The position numbers and the translations under genes were made by a program. From Flaccisagitta enflata (taxonomy: Eukaryota > Chaetognatha > Sagittoidea > Aphragmophora): 64,000 nt of DNA. The stretch's first letter is position 1. Each line of letters starts with the position of its first letter. Location of the stretch: assembly GCA_965153355.1 (NCBI GenBank), contig OZ231126.1:34906001-34970000 (forward strand), in the 5' to 3' direction. The notes under the pieces were generated by a model, which ran no database searches, was not told the DNA's origin, and saw only the letters and a list, made by a program, of their open reading frames with translations. Shown one piece after another: positions 34,360-45,448 of the stretch.

Positions 34360-34640
34360 TGAGGGCTTGAGGCCCAAATCCCAGCTTCAAGGTAAAAAAT
34401 CCCAGCCTCAAAGCCTCAAAGGTCAAAGCCCTAAGGCCTAAATCCCAGTCCCCATTCTCACCTCAAAGCCCAAATCCTAAGCTAGCGGCCCATATCTTAA
34501 CCCCTCAACCCATCATTCACCTTTTACAACCACACTTACTGAAGAAGTACAAGTTATTGGCCCCTCTCACCACCTCACAACCACATACACTCACATAGGG
34601 AAAACGAATGCTGCTGACCAGCTAACTCTTTGGCAACTAT
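34360..34640. mobile_element. Family B-like satellite fragment in right arm
   Basis: GGGCTTGAGGCCCAAATCCC repeats, then a TTCACCTTTTACAACCACAC stretch and GCTGCTGACCAGCTAACTC, resembling the family B 3' block GCTGACCATCTAACG, then GGCAACTATTAG. Confidence 0.55.
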
Positions 34641-34748
34641 TAGGTATCAAATCTGCTTATTCAGACTACAGGTTAAACAATAGACATCCAAGGCCCCAAA
34701 TTCACCCATTTCAACCTTTGATCAAATATCTACAGGACCACCCCTACT

Positions 34749-35330
34749 ACCACGCGTATCAATAAAAAAGACACCCTTTTGAACAGCATATTGTGACAAC
34801 AAATTTCAGTAAATTTTAGACCATTGGAAAGCTCTTCCAAAATACTTTCATTTGGTTTCAATCTGGTATTTCTATCTTTTTTCGTCTAGAAATGGCATTA
34901 ATTTGAATGAAAACTGGGCGTTTTCATTTTCACAATCCCTATGTATCAAGTGCATTTCAGCAAAATAAAGCTTCTCTTTGGAAGGCTCTAGCTCCTAAAC
35001 CGTTTGAGTTACAGACCTGGGATTGGTCTAGATTGAAAGATTTTTTTTAAATCTTTGGAAATATTTCTTTTTAAAAAACGTTGTATTCATTTTTAGTTGC
35101 GGACACGCAACTCTATAAGAGGCTTTGTCCGTCCGTCCGTCCGTCCGTCCGTCCGACCGTCCGTCCGTCCGTCGATCCATCCGTCCGTCGGTCCGTCCGT
35201 CCGTAACCATCGAGTCGAAAAGTGGGAAAATGCGCATTTCCGCCCCTGCCCACCCGTCCGCAACTGGTGGCCATGTATCGGGCCTTGTTTGTATATGTTT
35301 TTTTTTTTTTATACGCGTGGTATGACAAGT
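34749..35330. mobile_element. TIR element (TACCACGCGTAT) with nested family A copy
   Basis: Left TACCACGCGTATCAATAAAA and right TATACGCGTGGTATG are inverted. The interior (GACCATTGGAAAGCTCTTCC, TTTTTTCGTCTAGAAATGGC, TCTCTTTGGAAGGCTCTAGC) matches a related element at about 45895-46345. A family A copy occupies 35095-35289. Confidence 0.7.
35095..35289 (-). mobile_element. Family A hairpin element, GTTGCGGAC subfamily
   Basis: On +: AGTTGCGGACACGCAACT hairpin, (GTCC)n, then GCCCACCCGTCCGCAACTGG and CCTTGTT. GTCCGCAAC is complementary to the hairpin arm GTTGCGGAC. Confidence 0.9.
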
Positions 35331-35344
35331 AGAACAATATCCCT

Positions 35345-35660
35345 CACTATACCCAAATTGAAAAAAAGATCCTGTAGATAATAGAAATCTTTAAGCCTTG
35401 GATGTCTAAATAAAGGTCTGAACAGGTGGATTTGAGTCCTGGAAGATTTAAAGTCTATGAAGGCATATTTTATGCATGAAAGTGTGAAAGCCCTCCAAGC
35501 CTTTATTCAGCCCTTTCAGACCAAATCTGTCCTTTCAGGCATCAAATCTGCACTCACAGACTGCAAATCAAACCTTCCAGGCCTCGAATCCACCTGTTCA
35601 GACCTATCATCGGACATCCAAGGCTTCAGATTCTAATGTTCTACAGGATTTTTTTGGTAG
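35345..35660. repeat. Inverted satellite module
   Basis: Phrases such as GTCTGAACAGGTGGATTTGA near 35420 and CGAATCCACCTGTTCAGACC near 35590 form an inverted repeat around GCCCTTTCAGACCAAATCTG-like units. Confidence 0.6.
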
Positions 35661-37639
35661 ATGCCCTAAGAAAGGCAAAGTCCTGACATTCGGAACTTCT
35701 GATTTCACCGTCTTTCTCTAGTCTTATTTTCTATTCAAAACATTCTCTGTTATGGATAAGATGAAAGCCATTATCTTAAACATTAACAAGGGATGTAAGA
35801 TAGAAGATTGAAGTTGTTATCTTTCAGGGGAATTCATTTGAATTTCTTTTGACTCTTAACTTGATAGAAATAGATTTTAAAAAGAATTTCAAACTTCATG
35901 GAATATGCCTTTTTTAGTCTTTCCCAGCAGCACGAGTTGTTATTCATGAGATGTTTGATTTAAGGATTTTAGGCCTTTGAAGTTGAAATTGGGAGGGCCT
36001 AGAAAAAGATTAAATGGAGGGGTTCTAATTCTGAGAGGGCTGATATGTGGCTTGAGAGGGCTGATTTGAGGCATGACAGGGCTGATTGGGGGGCTGAGGG
36101 GGTCATTTTGAGACTTGAGAGGGTAGAGTTCAGACCTACGAGGGGAGGATGAGTGGATAGACAGAGGGCTGACATGAGGCCTAGGACTAATTTGAAGCCT
36201 GCGATGGCTAATTTGAGGTTTGAGGGAGTTGTTTTGAGCATTTAAAGGGCCAATCAAGGCCTGGAAGCACTGATTTGAGGACTGAGAGGGATGATTTCAG
36301 GTTTGAGATATGGGAATTCCTTCTGTGTTCTACAGGTGAGGAAACATTTGGGCTGTGGCAGTGATGCAAAAAATGCCTGTAAACTTCAAAAAAGCTAATT
36401 GTTACAAACTGCTGGACCAACTGAACAACCAACCAACCCACTGACTGATGGACCAACCAATAGACAAAGCAAGAAGAAGAGTTAGGAAAATCCTCCAAGA
36501 TTCCCATGACATTACCTATGATTGACAAGTCATAACTCAAGCATTTTTTATCGGATTTACAAAAAATTGGTGATGGTTAGAAAGATCTTGAAAAAATCTT
36601 TAAGCTGAGACCAATCTGGCATTTCTAGCTTTATTCGTTCAAAAGTTATGAGCAAAACAAGTAGAATTATGACAAAAAATCAATGACCAGGAAGATAGTC
36701 AATATTCCTCATAACATACCCTATGTTTGAGTGCTTATATCTCAGACATTTTTCAACGGATTTACAAAAAATTGGTGACGGTTGTAAAGATCTTGAGCAG
36801 ATCTTTAAAATGGGACCAATCTGGCATTTCTAGCTCTTTTTGTTCAAAAACAAGATAAAAATGGGAAAATTCAATGACCTGTACCTCAGGATGGTAAAAA
36901 AGTGTTTTTTCTCAAAATCCGGCCCTAGGATGATTTAAAAGCTGGTGGATTCCATTTCTTGCACCTCCAGGCTATACAAAACAATAATAAAACCAGCAGT
37001 TTTGTTAAAATCATCCCCAAGGTAGTAGAAATGACATGTGACAAATCATGATTGTTTTTAATTGTGCAATGTATTCCAAGCTTAAAGAGCATTAATTTGT
37101 TTAAGAATAGAATAAAATTTCTCAATTTAATGTTTATAGCAGTGATATTTAGATAGCCTACAGACATTAACCTGGATTGAAAACCTATTGAATGAGATAA
37201 TTGAATGTTTATACATCTAACATGAGTGAATGTAGCTAATACAATCTTTATTTATCTCAGTACATGCAAATATCAAGGTCATGGTGAAAAGCATGAATCT
37301 TTTGTTTGCTTGTTAGTCCAATGCTTGCAAGACACAATTTGGAGGGAAGTAGTTTAATTGTTCATTGCATTGTTTTATTATAATATTTTTTGCAAAGACA
37401 GTTAAATAACAAATACTTAAGATTGGAAAAAACTGGGATGAAGAAATAACTAAGACAATACTTGATGCTTAAGTCATTTGATTTTTTAACTGTAGCAATC
37501 TAGAAAAGCTGAGGCGTGTATGGATGTTAGTAGCAAATGTACATAACTGAATACATTGAAAACAGAACCCCCTCATCTATGGGGCAAGCATGGTCACATG
37601 ATGATGCTCGGGGGTTGAGAGAGATTCAACCAATGAGAG

Positions 37640-37692
37640 AACAGGGGGGAGAGAGAAGCAGAGAGAGAGAGACCGGGAGAGAGAGAGAGACC

Positions 37693-37731
<39 letters not shown>

Positions 37732-37732
37732 A
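37640..37732. repeat. (GA)n microsatellite
   Basis: GA repeat with two GACCGGGAGA interruptions. Confidence 0.95.
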
Positions 37733-37823
37733 GATATCTATTGACCGCGTGGATGATAACTAATTCTAATACAAACATTGATATCTAAAATCCCCCTGTA
37801 AAATTTGTTATCTATCCCCCAAA

Positions 37824-38372
37824 TCACCTGTTCAACATCCCCCCATCAACACCATTGAAAACATTGACACTGGAACCATTACGATTGCAACACTTTGAGA
37901 GGCAAAGATAGCAGATAACGCACTTGACAGTAATCCCAATGAATGATACAATGACGCAAGTGGCGACAAATGGATTTTTTAAGTAGCTAAGTGGAGAAAC
38001 GCCATTTTGAAAATTTGTGACATTTTTGAAAACTTTGGGATTTGGAATAAAAGGCAGAGAAAAATTTTTGGGCGTCATAGATTCAAACTTGATCGGTCTT
38101 GCACGTGCGGTTTTAATGTCAATCACCGGGGATTTTGGATAAAGGTTTAAGGTTTCTGACCCCATTTTAAACCCAAGGTTTTGCCTTTTTTGTATATACG
38201 AACATTTGTTTCCATGTAAACTGAGCAAAACCTTCCCATTATCCAGGTTTACAATTTGTCCATCCTCTTGCGATTGAATCAAAGCACCTGCCTTTCCATA
38301 AGAAACAAAAAATTTCGAGGGGTCACTTTTTGCAAAGCAAGTTCCAGTTTTACAGAGCAAAAATGTTTTTAG
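37824..38372 (-). pseudogene. Fragment of a membrane-anchored, glycoprotein-like protein (unidentified)
   Basis: An open frame of about 180 codons starts without an ATG, just after an in-frame stop. It has a cysteine-containing N-terminal part, a middle region rich in Lys and Asn, one strong hydrophobic segment (FVATCVIVSFIGITVKCVIC) about 35 residues from the end, and a Cys-rich juxtamembrane tail (LCLSKCC). That layout (ectodomain, single C-terminal membrane anchor, short cytoplasmic Cys tail) resembles envelope-type glycoproteins of retroelements or of endogenised viruses, but I recognise no family motif. It lies in a 1.3-kb segment present only in the right arm of the inverted repeat. No start, promoter or neighbouring replicase gene was seen, so it is probably a relic or an isolated exon. 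Confidence 0.4.
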
Positions 38373-39099
38373 TTATGAAATTTCTTTGTATGTCAAGAAC
38401 TCAGAAAGTGATCTTCAGCTCGTATACAACACTCATGTACATAACATGATCAAAATTTCCTTTTAATAACAGAAAGCTTGCTATGTTTTGAAGTAGGTTA
38501 ACAGAGCAAAAACCATCATATTTTGGCAAGAAACAGCGATTTTTTGGGTTTTTAGCAATTTTCGCCCAAAAGCTCATTTGCATATTGTCGTAACTTGGTT
38601 TTTTGGTTGTAATTCATCCAGTATTCATCAGGTATGCCTGAAAATTTGTGGGGAAGTATATTTTTATGATTTCTAACATCCCATGAGCTCTTTTAGACAT
38701 TATTTTTTCATCAAAGCTGATTTTTTTTATTTTTGGAGTTTTATAATGCATTTTAGGCATCTTTACGTTGACGAAATTTCGTGAAATTTCTCACAAACAT
38801 TCAGCAGATAATTATTTTTCAATACCAGGGCATGTTACTTCTTCAGAGATATATCTTTATGCTATTTATCTCAAAAAAACCACCATTTTTTGCTAAAAAA
38901 AAGTGCTTCTAATTTTTGCGGCTCGCAATCGGGTAAAATAAAGTTGATATTCTTAATCTACACCTTTTTTAGGACTAGTGTGAAAAATTTGGAGACGGTT
39001 TAATTTTTTTTTTTCAGAACTCTTAAAATTGAGCTTTTGGGCTAGCGGATATTAGACCGATGTGGGGACAACTGATTGGCTCAGATATGGCTGAATAAT

Positions 39100-40006
39100 G
39101 GTTAAAAGTGATATCCACATATACTGCAGGGCGCGGAACTCTATGAGAGAGCTTATGAGTTTCAAAAAAATTGTGGCAGAACAATCATTTGTAGTCATAT
39201 TACATTACACAAAAACTGGTGTATGAAATGGTCTCCCTGTTAGTGCCCCATGCTCAGGTCTTTGATCTTCCCTATGATGCATTTCATTAGGCAGTTGCAC
39301 ATATGCAATTTTTTGGCAATCATACAAATCAAAACACATACTTTTTATCTTAGCTCATCCAAATTGTCTGCTTGATCATTAGATCTCCTATTCAAGAATC
39401 TTACTCAGTTGCCTTTGGCATCAAATCTTTTTTTATGTACTCTATTGTTTTATGCAATTTTTTTCTGAATGATGGTTGATGTGATAACAGATATATACAT
39501 GAACTGAAAAACCTATCTGAACTTTTTTCTTTCATCTTCATTCAATTGATGGGGTTTTGATCAATTCAAATTACAGAACAGTTAGAAAAACACAGTACTA
39601 ATTGAAATGCTCAAGAATCATACTGTAATTGTGTAATATTGACTATTTTTTTTCTAGGTTAAAGAAGCTACTTTTTTAAAATGAAAAAAATGTATTCTTT
39701 GCATTTAAATGCATGAAATAGTACATGAAAACTTTAGGAAGTAATGTATTTTTACTTAAAAACCAATATTTTCACTCAAAAAGGCTATAAAATTACTGAA
39801 GATATTGGCACAGCCCCCAAATTGGTACAAACCCTAATATTTTGAGTCTACTGAGCCAAAAATAGGGTAGCAAGCTCATTTCGTTACGGTGACCCCTTCT
39901 CGTACTCCCTAAACTATATACAGGCCTGATTAACTAGGTTTAAAGCCCATTCAAGTCGTTATATCGCCATTTTCTGATAGGAGACAGTTCCACTTTTTCC
40001 ATTTTT
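39100..40006. other. Unannotated AT-rich stretch
   Basis: No exon or repeat family recognised, apart from a CAGGCCTG terminus-like phrase at about 39921. Confidence 0.4.
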
Positions 40007-40161
40007 AGTTGCGGACACGCAACTCTATAAGAGGCTTTGTCCGTCGGTCCGTCGGTCGGTCCGTCGGTCCATCCGTAACCATCGAGTCAAAAAGTGGGAA
40101 AATGCGTATTTCCGCTCCTGCCCACCCGTCCGCAACTGACGGCTGTGTATCCGGCCTTGTT
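40007..40161 (-). mobile_element. Family A hairpin element with base-perfect empty site in the left arm
   Basis: Hairpin AGTTGCGGACACGCAACT, GTCGGTCC core, GCCCACCCGTCCGCAACTGA and CCTTGTT. The mirrored left-arm sequence at about 28138-28165 (AAATTATTAATAATGGACAA) is uninterrupted. On the same strand the occupied site reads AAATCAGT, element, AAAAATGG. Flanking bases align one to one, so no host base was duplicated. Confidence 0.92.
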
Positions 40162-40780
40162 ACTGATTTGCTTAATGCACAATTTTGTCAGTTTCAGGGG
40201 CTGCCCCTGTCCATTTCTTGGTCCCCTTTTCCTTAAAATCATTAAAAGAATAAGTCTTTAACCATCGAAGACAAATTGCTTGAGTATAGGCCACGTAAAA
40301 CAGCCGTAAAGACGTGCCATCTTCATGTAGAAATATTGTGGAGAAAATCAGTTAAAATCCGATTTGCCATTTCTGACTTATTACAGTAGATGTCGTCTAG
40401 ACTTGGAAATATGGGGGAGCTCATAACCTGAGCATCAGTATAATGAGGGGACTGATATTTTGCTGGTGTTATGTATAGACCTTAAGGGGTTGACGATGGG
40501 GTATGGCATCCCCCTACGGCTTACCTTATAAAAAAAACTTTTAGTATAAAACATTAAGATTAATCATTTTTATAGCAGAATTTCAGCTACATCTATTTGC
40601 TTTAATTGCAAAACCAGCTTGGGATTCAAACCTGGAACCTTCAAAGAAATAAACTGATCATAATAAATCTGAAGTCAAGTGAATAAACCACTAGACCAAT
40701 TCTAACAGCTGTCCCAGTGAAGCTAATATGATTTAGTATATTCAAAAAAATTTTCTATCCACAGAGCTGCCATACCCCAT

Positions 40781-41542
40781 TTGGGTTCTTCACATAGCAA
40801 AAGTTGGGAGTATCCCTTCACCCTATTTAGGTAATGTAGAGGAGCAAAAATCATGAAGATGACCATTTTCCTTTTTTTAAAATTCCTTCATCTTCTGTTT
40901 TTGTTTTGGCCTTAAAGTTTCCACTGATTTCCTAGAATTCAGCAAAATCCTGTTTACTTTTGTTACAAAAAGAATAATTATTTGTTTTAAAAATCATGAT
41001 GTATGAAAAAATAAACTAAAATATCAGATTATAAGTTATTAAAAAGCAAATGAAAAGGCTGAATTGCAATTCTATAAAGATTAAAAAATTATGAAAGCTG
41101 ATTCAAACAATGTCAGCATATTGTTTTATCCCACTGCATTATGCAAATTAGGTCCTCAAAAGCAATTTTTTAAAAAACAGTAGATGAATGATTTTTGATA
41201 AAATAAAAATGTAAAGGGTCTTAAAATTGGTCACTCTATATTAGGTAAAAAGGGCAAAAAGAAATAACCGACTTTTGCTATGCCACCTTGATCTGGGGGC
41301 TGAGAAAAACCCGAGATGAATCTAGCGTGTTTCAATAGCTTAATTTACATGAAAAGCATACTTCTAGTTAACCCAGTGAGATGAAATTTTAACTGAAGCT
41401 CTGCTAAACCATCGGCTTTCTTCATGTAAAATTTCATCCCACTGGGGAAATTAGATGTATGCTTTTTATGTAATTTAAGCTATTGAGATTCATCTCGGGT
41501 TTTTCTAAGCCCCCAGATCAAGGTGTATGCGAAGCACCCAAA
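40781..41542. mobile_element. MITE family M1 nested in the Tc1-like element
   Basis: TTGGGTTCTTCACATAGC at the left and TATGC-split GAAGCACCCAAA at the right. The interior matches 44933-45448 over most of its length (CCCACTGCATTATGCAAATT, GGTCTTAAAATTGGTCACTC). Its right TIR is interrupted by the foldback at 41284-41525. Flanking 8-mers no longer match. Confidence 0.82.
41284..41525. mobile_element. Foldback MITE inserted in the TIR of the M1 MITE
   Basis: CACCTTGATCTGGGGGC at the left and GCCCCCAGATCAAGGTG at the right are perfect 17-bp ends of an inverted repeat that continues for about 70 bp. Flanked by the 5-bp duplication TATGC (41279-41283 and 41526-41530). Removing it restores an M1 terminus. 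Confidence 0.9.
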
Positions 41543-41662
41543 TACACTTTTTCTTTTATAAGAAAGAGACTTTTTTATAAGAAACATGAGGCTGAGATTC
41601 ACTGAAAATTTAAGAACAAAATAAGAGACAGCTCAGGCTGACTTTTGCCTCAGCTAATTTTT

Positions 41663-41885
41663 AGCGTGCATGCGACTCTACACCCCGCTTTGTCCGTCCA
41701 TTGGTTGGTCGATCAGTTGGTCAGTCGGTTGGTCCCCATTTTACTTTTTTTATATATTTTATTTCTTTAAGTCATTCAAGTCAAGATTTTTAGGTTAAAC
41801 TAAGTCATTCTAAGTCATTCTAAGTCATTCTGTTACCAACAGATTCTGTTTGTCTCGCACGCGACTTTTAGGTGTAGGCCCTGTT
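41663..41885 (-). mobile_element. Family A element with TAAGTCATTC core, inside the Tc1-like element
   Basis: On +: AGCGTGCATGCGACT (decayed hairpin), CTCTACACCCCGCTTTGTCC, GGTC tetramers, (TAAGTCATTC)n, then CTCGCACGCGAC and AGGTGTAGGCCCTGTT. It resembles the AACAAGGCCAACACC subtype seen at 32812 and 59969. Confidence 0.78.
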
Positions 41886-41903
41886 TTTCCTTTTATTACA
41901 AGT

Positions 41904-42180
41904 GAGAGTAGTAAAAGTAGTAATAGTAGCAGCAAAAGTAGTAGCAGTATCAGTAGTAGTAGTAGTAGTAGTAGTAGTAGTTGTAGTAGTAAAAGTAGTA
42001 GTAGTAGTAAAAGTAGTAGTAGCAGTAATATTAGTTATATGTTAGTTGTAGAGTAGTACTAGCAGTGGTTGAGGTAGTAGTAGTAGTAGTAGTAGTAGTA
42101 ACAGTAGCAATAACAGTAGTATCAATAATAGTAATATCAGTAGTAGCGATATTCATATCATTGATAGTATTAGTAGTAAT
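41904..42180. repeat. (AGT)n trinucleotide array
   Basis: AGT/AGC trinucleotides with interruptions. It explains the poly-Ser frame at 41850-42056. Confidence 0.95.
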
Positions 42181-42589
42181 GGATTAAGTCAGGGAAAATA
42201 AGAACAAATTAAGAGAATTTGAGGCTGAAAATGACTTGGAATTTAAAAACACTCAGGCTGAGTTGAAAAAAGGTTGTCTCTTATAAAAAAAAAATCTACC
42301 CCACCGTCAACCCTATAAGACATAAGCATTATAAACACACAGTTTCATTGCATTGGCACAAATGGTAGTTATGATATGAGGGCCCCCGTATTTCCAAGTA
42401 TAGACGACATCTACTGTACCTTCCCACCCTTCTACCGTAAATAATTCCTCTCAGTTACTTTACCATGTCAAAGTAGATATTTTTGCTATTTCTTTGTCAA
42501 ATCTTGAAGGGCTTGGGCCACTATTTCACTCTTTAAGGCATATGTTCCCTGTTCGCCTAATTATGTCAGGGGTCTTATAACCACTGATG

Positions 42590-43072
42590 CACAGCGCAAT
42601 CTGTAGTGACATTAATGCCCCGGGGAATTCCCTGGAAATTCCCCCGTTACAATTATTCATAAGTGAACCGGGCATAGTCTAAAAATGTCAGAGTTTGATC
42701 CTGGGGAATTCCCCGGGGAATCCCCCAATTAGACTAACTTATTTTCTTCATTTCTAAACTAAATGGGGCATATGCCACATTAAGTCCCCTATTTTATCCC
42801 TGAAGATTTTCACGATAGAAATCGACCTGAAGAAAGCTACAAAAAAAAGGGTTTACTGATTTTTGACGAAGCATATTTGATTAAACAAAACTAAACTAAA
42901 TGGGGCATATGCCCTGTTAAGTCCCCGTTTAGTCTCTGAATCATTTTTTTCACTAACTTTTAACGGGGCATAGAACCGGGCATATTCAAACTCTAACTTT
43001 TTTTTACTGGGGACATTGGGGCTTTTGCCCGGGGCATTAATGTCACTTTTTTGTACTACAGATTGCGCTGTG
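42590..43072. mobile_element. TIR element (CACAGCGCAATCTGTAG)
   Basis: Left CACAGCGCAATCTGTAG and right CTACAGATTGCGCTGTG are perfect inverted termini. TGACATTAATGCCCCGGGG continues the symmetry with an offset. Its partial second copy is 17640-18714. It starts 10 bases beyond the last homology with the left arm of the large inverted repeat. No clear target duplication. Confidence 0.85.
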
Positions 43073-43440
43073 TGATTTTATTAAACAGCTTGCGACCCTC
43101 AAAAAAGATAGAAAATAACAAGCAGGTAAATTCAAAATGATAATAATCAGGCTTAAAAACATACCAAGTCTAGATATCATATTGCTAATTTTCAATTGTA
43201 GTTGAAAAAAAGATGGAAAATGGTAAAATTTGCTAGGAAAGCAATTGTTTTCTAGATAGTAGATAAAATTAGCTAACATTAGCTAGATTGGCTAGATTTT
43301 TTTTCAAAAAAATTGCTAAAATTAGCTAGGAACAGCTAGATTCACAAGGTGTATCAGAGAAAATCGCTAGATAATTCGCTAGTAGCTAGATAGCAAAAAG
43401 TTATCGCGAGTAGGCCCCAAAATTCACTAGAAATAGCTAC
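43073..43440. other. AT-rich stretch with repeated GCTAGAT words
   Basis: The words AGCTAGA/GCTAGAT recur about a dozen times between 43260 and 43445, a loose short-period repeat. No exon. Confidence 0.5.
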
Positions 43441-43508
43441 AAAATGGCTAGTTTCCCAGCAGATTTCTTATTCTCTCTCACACTTTTCCTCTCTTATTTT
43501 CTTTCTTT

Positions 43509-43622
43509 CCCGGTCGGTCGCTCAGTCGCTCGCTCGCTCGCTCGCTCGCTCGCTCGCTCGGTCAGTCGGTCGCTCGCTCGGTCGCTCGCTCGCTCGGTCG
43601 CTCGCTCGGTCAGTCGGTCACA
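43509..43622. repeat. (CGCT/CGGT)n tetranucleotide array
   Basis: GGTCGCTCAGTCGCTCGCTC-type tetramers, producing Ala-Arg-Ser frames. Confidence 0.93.
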
Positions 43623-43891
43623 ACCGTTCTTTGAAAAAGATCGGCTAATCAGAGAGGGGAAACTTTTAAGAGCGGTTTGGACATGCAGCAATCAGCGACA
43701 AGCCGACAGCATTGAAACCGTTCATAAATTGTCCTCTTCTCTTTGCCTCCTCCCTCTTCCTGATATGAAGAGGAATAGCTCATGATTTTCGATTACTGAA
43801 CAAGTGCTTTTAGAATCCTCTTCCTTTCGACTATCAGTTAACACGGTGTACTCCTCTTCCTGCTCTATTGAAAGAGAATGAAGAACGACTG

Positions 43892-43960
<69 letters not shown>
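43892..43960. repeat. (GA)n microsatellite
   Basis: About 33 GA units 300 bp upstream of the XPO6 start region. Confidence 0.96.
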
Positions 43961-43963
<3 letters not shown>

Positions 43964-44253
43964 TGAATTCCGTCTCTCAAATCTTCTTTTAGTTTTTTAA
44001 TTTTTTTTAATTTTTACTACTATAAGAACGTTATATTCTTAATTGCGCAACATCGAAGTTTTATATTTCATATTTGTTGGTCCGCCCAATTTATGCAAGA
44101 CCTTTTTTCATTATTTACAGACTGGTAGGCACTAACACTGGGCCTAGACTAGCGATTTTCTCACTTTCAATGCCGGGCGTCGTCCCTCCCCGTTCGGATT
44201 GTAGTCTCCCTCCGACGCTGTCATCGACTTTTCCCATGGAGGGCGCCTCAGTG

Positions 44254-44512
44254 ATGGCGTCTCCATCTGTGCCTCCGCCAACTCCCGACTCCGCTGCCAC
44301 GCTTCAGGCTCTCGACGCTCTTTTAAACGAATTCTTTTCTCCGTCAACGAAAAACGAACGGAAGCGAGAAATCGAGACGTTACTGAACGATTTCGGAGCT
44401 CAAAAAGATTCCTGGAGAATGGGTTTTTACTTCTTAGCCAATTCGACCAACGAATACGTAATGATGTATTCCATGACTGTCGTCGAAAATGTTATCAATA
44501 AAAGATGGCAAG
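44254..44512 (+). CDS. XPO6: Exportin-6, first coding exon
   Basis: Encodes MASPSVPPPTPDSAATLQAL, then DALLNEFFSPSTKNERKREI, ETLLNDFGAQKDSWRMGFYF and LANSTNEYVMMYSMTVVENV, ending INKRWQ plus one base. The combination of an N-terminal NERKREIExLLNxF helix, W-R-xxYFL and NxYVMMYSxTVxENxIN is characteristic of exportin-6, the karyopherin-beta that exports profilin-actin from the nucleus; the segment covers the start of the importin-beta N-terminal (RanGTP-binding) domain. The frame is open upstream to 44074, with other ATGs at 44170 and 44236. I prefer 44254 because it has the best Kozak context (GTGATGG) and gives a MAS start as in other exportin-6 proteins. The donor GTAATC starts at 44513, phase 1. 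Confidence 0.9.
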
Positions 44513-44932
44513 GTAATCCTATCCATGTTTTTCGTAACTACACTTTCTTTTACAAGAACGTCACTTTTTTCTTTAAATATAAGGTAGTTTCAAGTTCATA
44601 AGTTGTTTTCAAACCTTTAATTGCTGGCGATGTCAGGGGCGTTCCCCTTGATATCGTACACAAAATCTGACTGACGGACCGTTTTTTTTTTTGTTTTTTT
44701 TTTTTTTTTTTTTGCCTCTTGACTTTCCTTTGCAAAAAAAAAAAACGTTCTTAATTGAGTTTATATTCAAAGGGAAAATGAAGGAAAATATCAATGAAAC
44801 TATAGGGCAGGTCTTAATGTTTCAAGTGAATGTGAAGATCAATGGAAATAAAATAAAACACGCTGTAAAAACAAAGATTTACACAACAATATCCATGGAA
44901 AAATGAAGCGTTTTAATATCTTTATGTCAGGG
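44513..44932. other. XPO6 intron 1, proximal part
   Basis: Contains a poly-T run at 44684-44713. No coding signal. Confidence 0.6.
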
Positions 44933-45448
44933 TTGGGTGCTTCACATAGCAAAAGTTGCTTATTTCTTTTCGTTCTCTTTACCTAATGTGGAGTGACCAA
45001 TTTTAAGACCCTTACCATTTTTCTTTTATCAAAAATCGCTTATCTTCCGTTTTTTAGAAAATTGTTTTTGAGAGCCTAATTTGTATATTGCAGTGGGATA
45101 AAAAGATACGCTGATCTTCTTTAAATTAGCTTATACAAATTTCTGCTCTTTAAAGAATTGTTAATCTGCCTTTTCACAAGCTCTTTCGTAAGTTATGCTC
45201 TGATATTTTAATTTATTTTTACAGAAATAATGATTTTCTTAAACAAACAATTGTTCCTTTTGTAACAAGACAACACAGGATTTTGCTGAATACTGGGAAA
45301 TCTGAGAAAACTTTAAGGCCAAAATAAAAACGGAAGATGAAGGAATTTTGAGAAAAGGAAAACGGTCATCTTCATGATTTTTTTCACTCCATATTAGGTT
45401 AGCGGAACGAGAAGAAAAGCCAATTTTTTGCCATACGAAGCGGGCAAA
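44933..45448. mobile_element. MITE family M1 in XPO6 intron 1, perfect 8-bp TSD
   Basis: TTGGGTGCTTCACATAGC at the left and ATACGAAGCGGGCAAA at the right. The flanking 8-mer TGTCAGGG is identical on both sides (44925-44932 and 45449-45456). Interior words are shared with 6213 and 40781. Confidence 0.9.

Larger units (their letters stand above)
40384..42416. mobile_element. Tc1/mariner-like element, 2.0 kb, TA target duplication, no intact transposase
   Basis: Begins CAGTAGATGTCGTCTAGACT and ends in AGACGACATCTACTG, bounded by TA (40382-40383 and 42417-42418). CAGT...ACTG ends with TA duplication are typical of the Tc1/mariner superfamily. The left arm of the large inverted repeat has the empty site at about 27920 (GCGGTAATAAGTCAG) with a single TA. 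The interior contains a nested MITE, foldback, family A copy and an (AGT)n array, and no transposase frame. It is therefore a non-autonomous carrier or a heavily filled-in relic. Confidence 0.9.
33225..42580. repeat. Right arm of about 15-kb imperfect inverted repeat
   Basis: Mirrors 27765-32300. Relative to the left arm it carries extra DNA: a TIR element with nested family A at 34749-35330, 1.3 kb at about 37040-38395 (with a GA array and a membrane-protein frame), a family A copy at 40007-40161 and a Tc1-like element at 40384-42416. Confidence 0.88.
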
